Assembly (NCBI GenBank): GCA_948099385.1
Contig: CANUEZ040000205.1
Location: forward strand, 1,178,001 to 1,242,000
Source of the DNA: Fasciola hepatica
Lineage: Eukaryota > Platyhelminthes > Trematoda > Plagiorchiida > Fasciolidae
Direction: 5' to 3'
DNA: 64,000 nt
Under the pieces are notes generated by a model, which had not been told where the DNA came from, ran no database searches, and saw nothing but the letters and a program-made list of their open reading frames with translations. The translations under genes and the position numbers were made by a program. This document shows, piece by piece, positions 39,001 to 52,050 of the stretch (the stretch's first letter is position 1; each line of letters begins with the position of its first letter).

Positions 39001-42000
39001 TGGGGATTGTGCTATATCATGTATTGTATATGTTGAACAAAGCGTTGAGACCCATATCGGATAGCCTTGTGATTTGGGTGTTCGACTGACATTCGTTCAC
39101 CCCAACCCTTGTTCGTGTCTCCGAGTGGGCTCTGTCCATGTGCAACGCTCATGATTCCCTTAGCGGATTAAACAGCTGTACAGTGCTTCCATAATTTTCA
39201 ATGGTCAGTTCAGTTTTTAGGCTGCATGGAGAATCATATTATACAAATCTACTCTGCTACTGCTCTATTGCATTGTATGAGCAATCTGTGTGGATTGTTC
39301 ATAAGGGAATGCCTTGGTTTTACTTAGGCCCATAAATAGAGAAGTGATGGAACATATGATTGGATCGGTGTGCGAGAATTTGGTTGTTACCGTTCAAAGC
39401 GAAAGCGAAAGCCGAAGGCGATTTGGGGATTGTGCTATATCATGTATTGTATATGTTGATCAAAGCGTTGAGACCCATATGGGATAGCCTTGTGATTTGG
39501 GTGTTCGACTGACATTCGTTCACCCCAACCCTTGTTCGTGTCTCCGAGTGGGCTCTGTCCATGTGCAACGCTCATGATTCCCTTAGCGGATCAAACAGCT
39601 GTACAGTGCTTCCATAATTTTTCAATGGTCAGTTCAGTGTTCAAGCTGCATGGAGAATCATATTATACAAATCTACTCTGCTACTGCTCTATTGCATTGT
39701 ATGAGCAATCTGTGTGGATTGTTCATAAGGGAATGCATTGGTTTTACTTAGGCCCATAAATAGAGAAGTGATGGAACATAGGATTGGATCGGTGTGCGAG
39801 AATTTGGTTGTTACCGTTCAAAGCGAAAGCGAAAGCCAAAGGCGATTTGGGGATTGTGCTATATCAAGTAGTGTATATGTTGAACAAAGCGTTGAGACCC
39901 ATATGGGATAGCCTTGTGATTTGGGTGTTCGACTGACATTCGTTCACCCCAACCCTTGTTCGTGTCTCCGAGTGGGCTCTGTCCATGTGCAACGCTCATG
40001 ATTCCCTTAGCGGATCAAACAGCTGTACAGTGCTTCCATCATTTTCAATGGTCAGTTCAGTTTTTAGGCTGCATGGAGAATCATATTATACAAATCTACT
40101 CTGCTACTGCTCTATTGCATTGTATGAGCAATCTGTGTGGATTGTTCATAAGGGAATGCCTTGGTTTTTCTTAGGCCCATAAATAGAGAAGTGATGGAAC
40201 ATAGGATTGGATCGGTGTGCGAGAATTTGGTTGTTACCGTTCAAAGCGAAAGCGAAAGCCGAAGGCGATTTGGGGATTGTGCTATATCATGTATTGTATA
40301 TGTTGAACAAAGCGTTGAGACCCATATCGGATAGCCTTGTGATTTGGGTGTTCGACTGACATTCGTTCACCCCAACCCTTGTTCGTGTCTCCGAGTGGGC
40401 TCTGTCCATGTGCAACGCTCAAGATTCCCTTAGCGGATCAAACAGCTGTACAGTGCTTCCATAATTTCCAATGTTCAGTTCAGTTTTTAGGCTGCATGGA
40501 GAATCATATTATACAAATCTACTCTGCTACTGCTCTATTGCATTGTATGAGCAATCTGTGTGGATTGTTCATAAGGGAATGCATTGGTTTTACTTAGGCC
40601 CATAAATAGAGAAGTGATGGAACATAGGATTGGATCGGTGTGCGAGAATTTGGTTGTTACCGTTCAAAGCGAAAGCGAAAGCCGAAGGCGATTTGGGGAT
40701 TGTGCTATATCAAGTAGTGTATATGTTGAACAAAGCGTTGAGACCCATATGGGATAGCCTTGTGATTTGGGTGTTCGACTGACATTCGTTCACCCCAACC
40801 CTTGTTCGTGTCTCCGAGTGGGCTCTGTCCATGTGCAATGCTCATGATTCCCTTAGCGGATCAAACAGCTGTACAGTGCTTCCATCATTTTCAATGGTCA
40901 GTTCAGTTTTTAGGCTGCATGGAGAATCATATTATACAAATCTACTCTGCTACTGCTTTATTGCATTGTATGAGCAATCTGTGTGGATTGTTCATAAGGG
41001 AATGCCTTGGTTTTACTTAGGCCCATAAATAGAGAAGTGATGGAACATAGGATTGGATCGGTGTGCGAGAATTTGGTTGTTACCGTTCAAAGCGAAAGCG
41101 AAAGCCGAAGGCGATTTGGGGATTGTGCTATATCAAGTAGTGTATATGTTGAACAAAGCGTTGAGACCCATATCGGATAGCCTTGTGATTTGGGTGTTCG
41201 ACTGACATTCGTTCACCCCAACCCTTGTTCGTGTCTCCGAGTGGGCTCTGTCCATGTGCAACGCTCATGATTCCCTTAGCGGATCAAACAGCTGTACAGT
41301 GCTTCCATAATTTCCAATGTTCAGTTCAGTTTTTAAGCTGCATGGAGAATCATATTATACAAATCTACTCTGCTACTGCTCTATTGCATTGTATGAGCAA
41401 TCTGTGTGGATTTTTCCTAAGGGAATGCATTGGTTTTACTTAGGCCCATAAATAGAGAAGTGATGGAACATAAGATTGGATCGGTGTGCGAGAATTTGGT
41501 TGTTACCGTTCAAAGCGAAAGCGAAAGCCGAAGCCAATTTGGGGATTGTGCTATATCATGTAGTGTATATGTTGAACAAAGCGTTGAGACCCATATGGGA
41601 TAGCCTTGTGATTTGGGTTTTCGACTGACATTCGTTCACCCCAACCCTTGTTCGTGTCTCCGAGTGGGCTCTGTCCATGTGCAATGCTCATGATTCCCGT
41701 AGCGGATCAAACAGCTGTACAGTGATTCCATAATTTTCAATGGTCAGTTCAGTGTTCAAGCTGCATGGAGAATCATATTATACAAATCTACTCTGCTACT
41801 GCTCTATAGCATTGTATGAGCAATCTGTGTGGATTGTTCATAAGGGAATGCCTTGGTTTTTCTTAGGCCCATAAATAGAGAAGTGATGGAACATAGGATT
41901 GGATCGGTGTGCGAGAATTTGGTTGTTACCGTTCAAAGCGAAAGCGAAAGCCGAAGGCGATTTGGGGATTGTGCTATATCATGTATTGTATATGTTGAAC

Positions 42001-45000
42001 AAAGCGTTGAGACCCATATCGGATAGCCTTGTGATTTGGGTGTTCGACTGACATTCGTTCACCCCAACCCTTGTTCGTGTCTCCGAGTGGGCTCTGTCCA
42101 TGTGCAACGCTCATGATTCCCTTAGCGGATTAAACAGCTGTACAGTGCTTCCATCATTTTCAATGGTCAGTTCAGTTTTTAGGCTGCATGGAGAATCATA
42201 TTATACAAATCTACTCTGCTACTGCTCTATTGCATTGTATGAGCAATCTGTGTGGATTGTTCATATGGGAATGCATTGGTTTTACTTAGGCCCATAAATA
42301 GAGAAGTGATGGAACATAGGATTGGATCGGTGTGCGAGAATTTGGTTGTTACCGTTCAAAGCGAAAGCGAAAGCCGAAGCCAATTTGGGGATTGTGCTAT
42401 ATCATGTATTGTATATGTTGATCAAAGCGTTGAGACCCATATGGGATAGCCTTGTGATTTGGGTGTTCGACTGACATTCGTTCACCCCAACCCTTGTTCG
42501 TGTCTCCGAGTGGGCTCTGTCCATGTGCAACGCTCATGATTCCCTTAGCGGATCAAACAGCTGTGCAGTGCTTCCATAATTTCCAATGTTCAGTTCAGTT
42601 TTTAGGCTGCATGGAGCATCATATTATACAAATCTACTCTGCTACTGCTCTATTGCATTGTATGAGCAATCTGTGTGGATTGTTCATAAGGGAATGCATT
42701 GGTTTTACTTAGGCCCATAAATAGAGAAGTGATGGAACATAGGATTGGATCGGTGTGCGAGAATTTGGTTGTTACCGTTCAAAGCGAAAGCGAAAGCCGA
42801 AGCCAATTTGGGGATTGTGCTATATCATGTAGTGTATATGTTGAACAAAGCGTTGAGACCCATATGGGATAGCCTTGTGATTTGGGTTTTCGACTGACAT
42901 TCGTTCACCCCAACCCTTGTTCGTGTCTCCGAGTGGGCTCTGTCCATGTGCAACGCTCATGATTCCATTAGCGGATCAAACAGCTGTACAGTGCTTCCAT
43001 AATTTCCAATGTTCAGTTCAGTTTTTAGGCTGCATGGAGAATCATATTATACAAATCTACTCTGCTACTGCTCTATTGCATTGTATGACCAATCTGTGTG
43101 GATTTTTCTTAAAAGCATGCATTGGTTTTACTTAGGCCCATAAATAGAGAAGTGATGGAACATAGGATTGGATCGGTGTGCGAGAATTTGGTTGTTACCG
43201 TTCAAAGCGAAAGCGAAAGCCGAAGGCGATTTGGGGATTGTGCTATATCATGTATTGTATATGTTGAACAAAGCGTTGAGACCCATATGGGATAGCCTTG
43301 TGATTTGGGTGTTCGACTGACATTCGTTCACCCCAACCCTTGTTCGTGTCTCCGAGTGGGCTCTGTCCATGTGCAACGCTCATGATTCCCTTAGCGGATC
43401 AAACAGCTGTACAGTGCTTCCATAATTTCCAATGTTCAGTTCAGTTTTTAGGCTGCATGGAGAATCATATTATACAAATCTACTCTGCTACTGCTCTATT
43501 GCATTGTATGAGCAATCTGTGTGGATTTTTCATAAGGGAATGCATTGGTTTTACTTAGGCCCATAAATAGAGAAGTGATGGAACATAGGATTGGATCGGT
43601 GTGCGAGAATTTGGTTGTTACCGTTCAAAGCGAAAGCGAAAGCCGAAGGCGATTTGGGGATTGTGCTATATCAAGTAGTGTATATGTTGAACAAAGCGTT
43701 GAGACCCATATCGGATAGCCTTGTGATTTGGGTGTTCGACTGACATTCGTTCACCCCAACCCTTGTTCGTGTCTCCGAGTGGGCTCTGTCCATGTGCAAC
43801 GCTCATGATTCCCTTAGCGGATCAAACAGCTGTACAGTGCTTCCATCATTTTCAATGGTCAGTTCAGTTTTTAGGCTGCATGGAGAATCATATTATACAA
43901 ATCTACTCTGCTACTGCTCTATTGCATTGTATGAGCAATCTGTGTGGATTTTTCATAAGGGAATGCATTGGTTTTACTTAGGCCCATAAATAGAGAAGTG
44001 ATGGAACATAAGATTGGATCGGTGTGCGAGAATTTGGTTGTTACCGTTCAAAGCGAAAGCGAAAGCCGAAGCCAATTTGGGGATTGTGCTATATCATGTA
44101 GTGTATATGTTGAACAAAGCGTTGAGACCCATATGGGATAGCCTTGTGATTTGGGTGTTCGACTGACATTCGTTCACCCCAACCCTTGTTCGTGTCTCCG
44201 AGTGGGCTCTGTCCATGTGCAACGCTCATGATTCCCTTAGCGGATCAAACAGCTGTACAGTGCTTCCATCATTTTCAATGGTCAGTTCAGTTTTTAGGCT
44301 GCATGGAGAATCATATTATACAAATCTACTCTGCTACTGCTCTATTGCATTGTATGAGCAATCTGTGTGGATTGTTCATAAGGGAATGCATTGGTTTTAC
44401 TTAGGCCCATAAATAGAGAAGTGATGGAACATAGGATTGGATCGGTGTGCGAGAATTTGGTTGTTACCGTTCAAGGCGAAAGCGAAAGCCGAAGGCGATT
44501 TGGGGATTGTGCTATATCAAGTAGTGTATATGTTGAACAAAGCGTTGAGACCCATATCGGATAGCCTTGTGATTTGGGTGTTCGACTGACATTCGTTCAC
44601 CCCAACCCTTGTTCGTGTCTCCGAGTGGGCTCTGTCCATGTGCAACGCTCATGATTCCCTTAGCGGATCAAACAGCTGTACAGTGCTTCCATCATTTTCA
44701 ATGGTCAGTTCAGTTTTTAGGCTGCATGGAGAATCATATTATACAAATCTACTCTGCTACTGCTCTATTGCATTGTATGAGCAATCTGTGTGGATTTTTC
44801 ATAAAAGAATGCATTGGTTTTACTTAGGCCCATAAATAGAGAAGTGATGGAACATAAGATTGGATCGGTGTGCGAGAATTTGGTTGTTACCGTTCAAAGC
44901 GAAAGCGAAAGCCGAAGGCGATTTGGGGATTGTGCTATATCAAGTAGTGTATATGTTGAACAAAGCGTTGAGACCGATATCGGATAGCCTTGTGATTTGG

Positions 45001-48000
45001 GTGTTCGACTGACATTCGTTCACCCCAACCCTTGTTCGTGTCTCCGAGTGGGCTCTGTCCATGTGCAACGCTCATGATTCCCTTAGCGGATCAAACAGCT
45101 GTACAGTGCTTCCATCATTTTCAATGGTCAGTTCAGTTTTTAGGCTGCATGGAGAATCATATTATACAAATCTACTCTGCTACTGCTCTATTGCATTGTA
45201 TGAGCAATCTGTGTGGATTGTTCATAAGGGAATGCCTTGGTTTTTCTTAGGCCCATAAATAGAGAAGTGATGGAACATAGGATTGGATCGGTGTGCGAGA
45301 ATTTGGTTGTTACCGTTCAAAGCGAAAGCGAAAGCCGAAGGCGATTTGGGGATTGTGCTATATCATGTAGTGTATATGTTGAACAAAGCGTTGAGACCCA
45401 TATCGGATAGCCTTGTGATTTGGGTGTTCGACTGACATTCGTTCACCCCAACCCTTGTTCGTGTCTCCGAGTGGGCTCTGTCCATGTGCAACGCTCATGA
45501 TTCCCTTAGCGGATCAAACAGCTGTACAGTGCTTCCATAATTTCCAATGTTCAGTTCAGTTTTTAAGCTGCATGGAGAATCATATTATACAAATCTACTC
45601 TGCTACTGCTCTATTGCATTGTATGAGCAATCTGTGTGGATTTTTCATAAGGGAATGCCTTGGTTTTACTTAGGCCCATAAATAGAGAAGTGATGGAACA
45701 TAAGATTGGATCGGTGTGCGAGAATTTGGTTGTTACCGTTCAAAGCGAAAGCGAAAGCCGAAGCCAATTTGGGGATTGTGCTATATCATGTATTGTATAT
45801 GTTGAACAAAGCGTTGAGACCCATATGGGATAGCCTTGTGATTTGGGTGTTCGACTGACATTCGTTCACCCCAACCCTTGTTCGTGTCTCCGAGTGGGCT
45901 CTGTCCATGTGCAACGCTCATGATTCCCTTAGCGGATCAAACAGCTGTACAGTGCTTCCATAATTTTCAATGGTCAGTTCAGTGTTCAAGCTGCATGGAG
46001 AATCATATTATACAAATCTACTCTGCTACTGCTCTATTGCATTGTATGAGCAATCTGTGTGGATTTTTCATAAGGGAATGCATTGGTTTTACTTAGGCCC
46101 ATAAATAGAGAAGTGATGGAACATAAAATTGGATCGGTGTGCGAGAATTTGGTTGTTACCGTTCAAAGCGAAAGCGAAAGCCGAAGCCAATTTGGGGATA
46201 GTGCTATATCATGTAGTGTATATGTTGAACAAAGCGTTGAGACCCATATGGGATAGCCTTGTGATTTGGGTGTTCGACTGACATTCGTTCACCCCAACCC
46301 TTGTTCGTGTCTCCGAGTGGGCTCTGTCCATGTGCAACGCTCATGATTCCCTTAGCGGATCAAACAGCTGTACAGTGCTTCCATCATTTTCAATGGTCAG
46401 TTCAGTTTTTAGGCTGCATGGAGAATCATATTATACAAATCTACTCTGCTACTGCTCTATTGCATTGTATGAGCAATCTGTGTGGATTGTTCATAAGGGA
46501 ATGCATTGGTTTTACTTAGGCCCATAAATAGAGAAGTGATGGAACATAGGATTGGATCGGTGTGCGAGAATTTGGTTGTTACCGTTCAAAGCGAAAGCGA
46601 AAGCCGAAGGCGATTTGGGGATTGTGCTATATCAAGTAGTGTATATGTTGAACAAAGCGTTGAGACCCATATGGGATAGCCTTGTGATTTGGGTGTTCGA
46701 CTGACATTCGTTCACCCCAACCCTTGTTCGTGTCTCCGAGTGGGCTCTGTCCATGTGCAACGCTCATGATTCCCTTAGCGGATCAAACAGCTGTACAGTG
46801 CTTCCATCATTTTCAATGGTCAGTTCAGTTTTTAGGCTGCATGGAGAATCATATTATACAAATCTACTCTGCTACTGCTCTATTGCATTGTATGAGCAAT
46901 CTGTGTGGATTGTTCATAAGGGAATGCATTGGTTTTACTTAGGCCCATAAATAGAGAAGTGATGGAACATAGGATTGGATCGGTGTGCGAGAATTTGGTT
47001 GTTACCGTTCAAAGCGAGAGCGAAAGCCGAAGGCGATTTGGGGATTGTGCTATATCAAGTAGTGTATATGTTGAACAAAGCGTTGAGACCCATATGGGAT
47101 AGCCTTGTGATTTGGGTGTTCGACTGACATTCGTTCACCCCAACCCTTGTTCGTGTCTCCGAGTGGGCTCTGTCCATGTGCAACGCTCATGATTCCCTTA
47201 GCGGATCAAACAGCTGTACAGTGCTTCCATCATTTTCAATGGTCAGTTCAGTTTTTAGGCTGCATGGAGAATCATATTATACAAATCTACTCTGCTACTG
47301 CTCTATTGCATTGTATGAGCAATCTGTGTGGATTGTTCATAAGGGAATGCCTTGGTTTTTCTTAGGCCCATAAATAGAGAAGTGATGGAACATAGGATTG
47401 GATCGGTGTGCGAGAATTTGGTTGTTACCGTTCAAAGCGAAAGCGAAAGCCGAAGCCAATTTGGGGATTGTGCTATATCATGTAGTGTATATGTTGAACA
47501 AAGCGTTGAGACCCATATGGGATAGCCTTGTGATTTGGGTGTTCGACTGACATTCGTTCACCCCAACCCTTGTTCGTGTCTCCGAGTGGGCTCTGTCCAT
47601 GTGCAACGCTCATGATTCCCTTAGCGGATCAAACAGCTGTACAGTGCTTCCATAATTTCCAATGTTCAGTTCAGTTTTTAAGCTGCATGGAGAATCATAT
47701 TATACAAATCTACTCTGCTACTGCTCTATTGCATTGTATGAGCAATCTGTGTGGATTTTTCATAAGGGAATGCATTGGTTTTACTTAGGCCCATAAATAG
47801 AGAAGTGATGGAACATAAGATTGGATCGGTGTGCGAGAATTTGGTTGTTACCGTTCAAAGCGAAAGCGAAAGCCGAAGCCAATTTGGGGATTGTGCTATA
47901 TCATGTAGTGTATATGTTGAACAAAGCGTTCAGACCCATATGAGATAGCCTTGTGATTTGGGTTTTCGACTGACATTCGTTCACCCCAACCCTTGTTCGT

Positions 48001-49087
48001 GTCTCCGAGTGGGCTCTGTCCATGTGCAATGCTCATGATTCCCTTAGCGGATCAAACAGCTGTACAGTGCTTCCATAATTTTCAATGGTCAGTTCAGTGT
48101 TCAAGCTGCATGGAGAATCATATTATGCAAATCTACTCTGCTACTGCTCTATTGCATTGTATGAGCAATCTGTGTGGATTTTTCTTAAAAGCATGCATTG
48201 GTTTTACTTAGGCCCATAAATAGAGAAGTGATGGAACATAAGATTGGATCGGTGTGCGAGAATTTGGTTGTTACCGTTCAAAGCGAAAGCGAAAGCCGAA
48301 GGCGATTTGGGGATTGTGCTATATCATGTATTGTATATGTTGATCAAAGCGTTGAGACCCATATGGGATAGCCTTGTGATTTGGGTGTTCGACTGACATT
48401 CGTTCACCCCAACCCTTGTTCGTGTCTCCGAGTGGGCTCTGTCCATGTGCAACGCTCATGATTCCCTTAGCGGATCAAACAGCTGTACAGTGCTTCCATA
48501 ATTTCCAATGTTCAGTTCAGATTTTAGGCTGCATGGAGAATCATATTATACAAATCTACTCTGCTACTGCTCTATTGCATTGTATGAGCAATCTGTGTGG
48601 ATTGTTCATAAGGGAATGCATTGGTTTTTCTGAGGCCCATAAATAGAGAAGTGATGGAACATAGGATTGGATCGGTGTGCGAGAATTTGGTTGTTACCGT
48701 TCAAAGCGAAAGCGAAAGCCGAAGCCAATTTGGGGATTGTGCTATATCATGTAGTGTATATGTTGAACAAAGCGTTGAGACCCATATCGGATAGCCTTGT
48801 GGTTTGGGTGTTCGACTGACATTCGTTCACCCCAACCCTTGTTCGTGTCTCCGAGTGGGCTCTGTCCATGTGCAACGCTCATGATTCCCTTAGCGGATCA
48901 AACAGCTGTACAGTGCTTCCATAATTTCCAATGGTCAGTTCAGTGTTCAAGCTGCATGGAGAATCATATTATACAAATCTACTCTGCTACTGCTCTATTG
49001 CATTGTATGAGCAATCTGTGTGGATTGTTCATAAGGGAATGCCTTGGTTTTACTTAGGCCCATAAATAGAGAAGTGATGGAACATAG

Positions 49088-52050
49088 GATTGGATCGGTG
49101 TGCGAGAATTTGGTTGTTACCGTTCAAAGCGAAAGCGAAAGCCGAAGGCGATTTGGGGATTGTGCTATATCAAGTAGTGTTTATGTTTAACAAAGCGTTC
49201 AGACCCATATCGGATAGCCTTGTGGTTTGGGTGTTCGACTGACATTCGTTCACCCCAACCCTTGTTCGTGTCTCCGAGTGGGCTCTGTCCATGTGCAACG
49301 CTCATGATTCCCTTAGCGGATCAAACAACTGTACAGTGCTTCCATAATTTTCAATGGTCACTACCGTGGTCAAGCTTCATGGAGAATCATATTTTTACAA
49401 ATGTACTCTGCTACTGCTCTATTGCATTGTATGAGCAATCTGTGTGGATTGTTCATAAGGGAATGCCATGGTTTTACTTAGGCCCATAAATAGAGAAGTG
49501 ATGGAACATAGGATTGGATCAGTGTGCGAGAATTTGGTTGTGACCGTCCAAAGCTAAATCGAAAGCCGAAGGCGATTTGGGGATTGTGCTATATCAAGTA
49601 GTGTATATGTTGATCAAAGCGTTGAGACCCATATCGGATAGCCTTGTGATTTGGGTGTTCGACTGACATTCGTTCACCCCAACCCTTGTTCGTGTCTCCG
49701 AGTGGGCTCTGTCCATGTGCAACGCTCATGATTCCCTTAGCGGATCAAACAGCTGTACAGTGCTTCCATAATTTCCAATGTTCAGTTCAGTGTTCAAGCT
49801 GCATGGAGAATCATATTATACAAATCTATTCTGCTACTGCTCTATTGCATTGTATTACCAATCTGTGTGGATCTTTCTTAAAAGCATGCATTGGTTTTAC
49901 TTAGGCCCATAAATAGAGAAGTGATGGAACATAGGATTGGATCGGTGTGCGAGAATTTGGTTGTTACCGTTCAAAGCGAAAGCGAAAGCCGAAGGCGATT
50001 TGGGGATTGTGCTATATCAATTAGTGTATATGTTGAACAAAGCGTTGTGACCCATATCGGATAACCTTGTGGTTTGGGTGTTCGACTGACATTCGTTCAC
50101 CCCAACCCTTGTTCGTGTCTCCGAGTGGGCTCTGTCCATGTGCAACGCTCATGATTCCCTTAGCGGATCAAACAGCTGTAGAGTGCTTCCATAATTTCCA
50201 ATGTTCAGTTCAGTTTTTAGGCTGCATGGTGAATCATATTATACAAATCTACTCTGCTACTGCTCTATTGCATTGTATGAGCAATCTGTGTGGATTGTTC
50301 ATAAGGGAATGCATTGGTTTTACTTAGGCCCATAAATAGAGAAGTGATGGAACATAAGATTGGATCGGTGTGCGAGAATTTGGTTGTTACCGTTCAAAGC
50401 GAAAGCGAAAGCCGAAGGCGATTTGGTGATTGTGCTATATCATGTAGTGTATATGTTGAACAAAGCGTTGAGACCCATATGGGATAGCCTTGTGATTTGG
50501 GTGTTCGACTGACATTCGTTCACCCAAACCCTTGTTCGTGTCTCCGAGTGGGCTCTGTCCATGTGCAACGCTCATGATTCCCTTAGCGGATCAAACAGCT
50601 GTACAGTGCTTCCATCATTTTCAATGGTCAGTTCAGTGTTCAAGCTGCATGGAGAATCATATTATACAAATCTACTCTGCTACTGCTCTATTGCATTGTA
50701 TGAGCAATCTGTGTGGATTTTTCATAAGGAAATGCCTTGGTTTTTCTTAGGCCCATAAATAGAGAAGTGATGGAACATAGGATTGGATCGGTGTGCGAGA
50801 ATTTGGTTGTTACCGTTCAAAGCGAAAGCGAAAGCCGAAGGCGATTTGGGGATTGTGCTATATCAAGTAGTGTATATGTTTAACAAAGCGTTCAGACCCA
50901 TATCGGATAGCCTTGTGGTGTGGGTGTTCGACTGACATTCGTTCACCCCAAACCTTGTTCGTGTCTCCGAGTGGGCTCTGTCCATGTGCAACGCTCATGA
51001 TTCCCTTAACGGATCAAACAGCTGTACAGTGCTTCCATAATTTTCAATGGTCACTACCGTGGTCAAGCTTCATGGAGAATCATATTTTTACAAATGTACT
51101 CTGCTACTGCTCTATTGCATTGTATGAGCAATCTGTGTGGATTGTTCATAAGGGAATGCCTTGGTTTTACTTAGGCCCATAAATAGAGAAGTGATGGAAC
51201 ATAGGATTGGATCGGTGTGCGAGAATTTGGTTGTTACCGTTCAAAGCGAAAGCGAAAGCCGAAGGCGATTTGGGGATTGTGCTATATCAAGTAGTGTATA
51301 TGTTGAACAAAGCGTTGAGACCCATATGGGATAGCCTTGTGATTTGGGTGTTCGACTGACATTCGTTCACCCCAACCCTTGTTCGTGTCTCCGAGTGGGC
51401 TCTGTCCATGTGCAACGCTCATGATTCCCTTAGCGGATCAAACAGCTGTACAGTGCTTCCATAATTTGCAATGTTCAGTTCAGTGTTCAAGCTGCATGGA
51501 GAATCATATTATACAAATCTACTCTGCTACTGCTCTATTGCATTGTATGACCAATCTGTGTGGATTTTTCTTAAAAGCATGCATTGGTTTTACTTAGGCC
51601 CATAAATAGAGAAGTGATGGAACATAGGATTGGATCGGTGTGCGAGAGTTTGCTTATTACCGTTCAAAGCGAAAGCGAAAGCCGAAGGCGATTTGGGGAT
51701 TGTGCTATATCAAGTAGTGTATATGTTGAACAAAGCGTTCAGACCCATATCGGATAGCCTTGTGGTTTGTGTGTTCGACTGACATTCGTTCACCCCAACC
51801 CTTGTTCGTGTCTCCGAGTGGGCTCTGTCCATGTGCAACGCTCATGATTCCCTTAGCGGATCAAACAGCTGTACAGTGCTTCCATAATTTCCAATGTTCA
51901 GTTCAGTTTTTAAGCTGCATGGAGAATCATATTATACAAATCTACTCTGCTACTGCTCTATTGCATTGTATGAGCAATCTGTGTGGATTTTTCTTAAAAG
52001 CATGCATTGGTTTTACTTAGGCCCATAAATAGAGAAGTGATGGAACATAG
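49088..52050 (+). repeat. Seven monomers of mixed subtype after the central block
   Basis: Monomers start at 49088 (424 bp), 49512, 49935, 50358, 50781 (424 bp), 51205 and 51628. The 49088 and 50781 monomers share the ACTACCGTGGTCAAGCTTC plus ATTTTTACAAATG haplotype. The 49512 monomer is unusual in having AGCTAAATCG where nearly all others have AGCGAAAGCG. The 51628 monomer has GAGAGTTTGCTTATTACC, shared with 52051. No foreign insert is present. Confidence 0.85.
49359..49406 (+). repeat. Subtype tract ACTACCGTGGTCAAGCTTC with ATTTTTACAAATG (first occurrence)
   Basis: Monomer positions about 272-318 exist in an altered form with CACTACCGTGG (or CACTACAGTGG), an AAGCTT site and a one-base-longer ATTTTTACAAATG, giving 424-bp monomers at 49088, 50781, 53742 and 57973. 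The monomer at 56281 has the left part (CACTACCGTGG, AAGCTT) but the normal ATTATACAAATC, so the two parts can be separated by exchange. Confidence 0.85.

Larger units (their letters stand above)
25399..49087 (+). repeat. Phase-locked central block of 56 monomers
   Basis: Monomer starts run from 25399 to 48665. All are exactly 423 bp apart except for one extra T in the monomer at 39358 (AATTTTTCAATGG near 39617). Variation is almost entirely shared substitution haplotypes: TTGATCAAAG monomers (25822, 26668, 28360, 30475, 32167, 33436, 34282, 35974, 37243, 39358, 42320, 48242), CCATCATTTTC with TTTTTAGGC monomers, AGTGATTCC monomers and GGATTAAAC monomers. The subtypes are interleaved without one fixed HOR, apart from local duplications listed separately. 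This contrasts with the flanks, where roughly one monomer in three to six has a length change. Confidence 0.9.
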
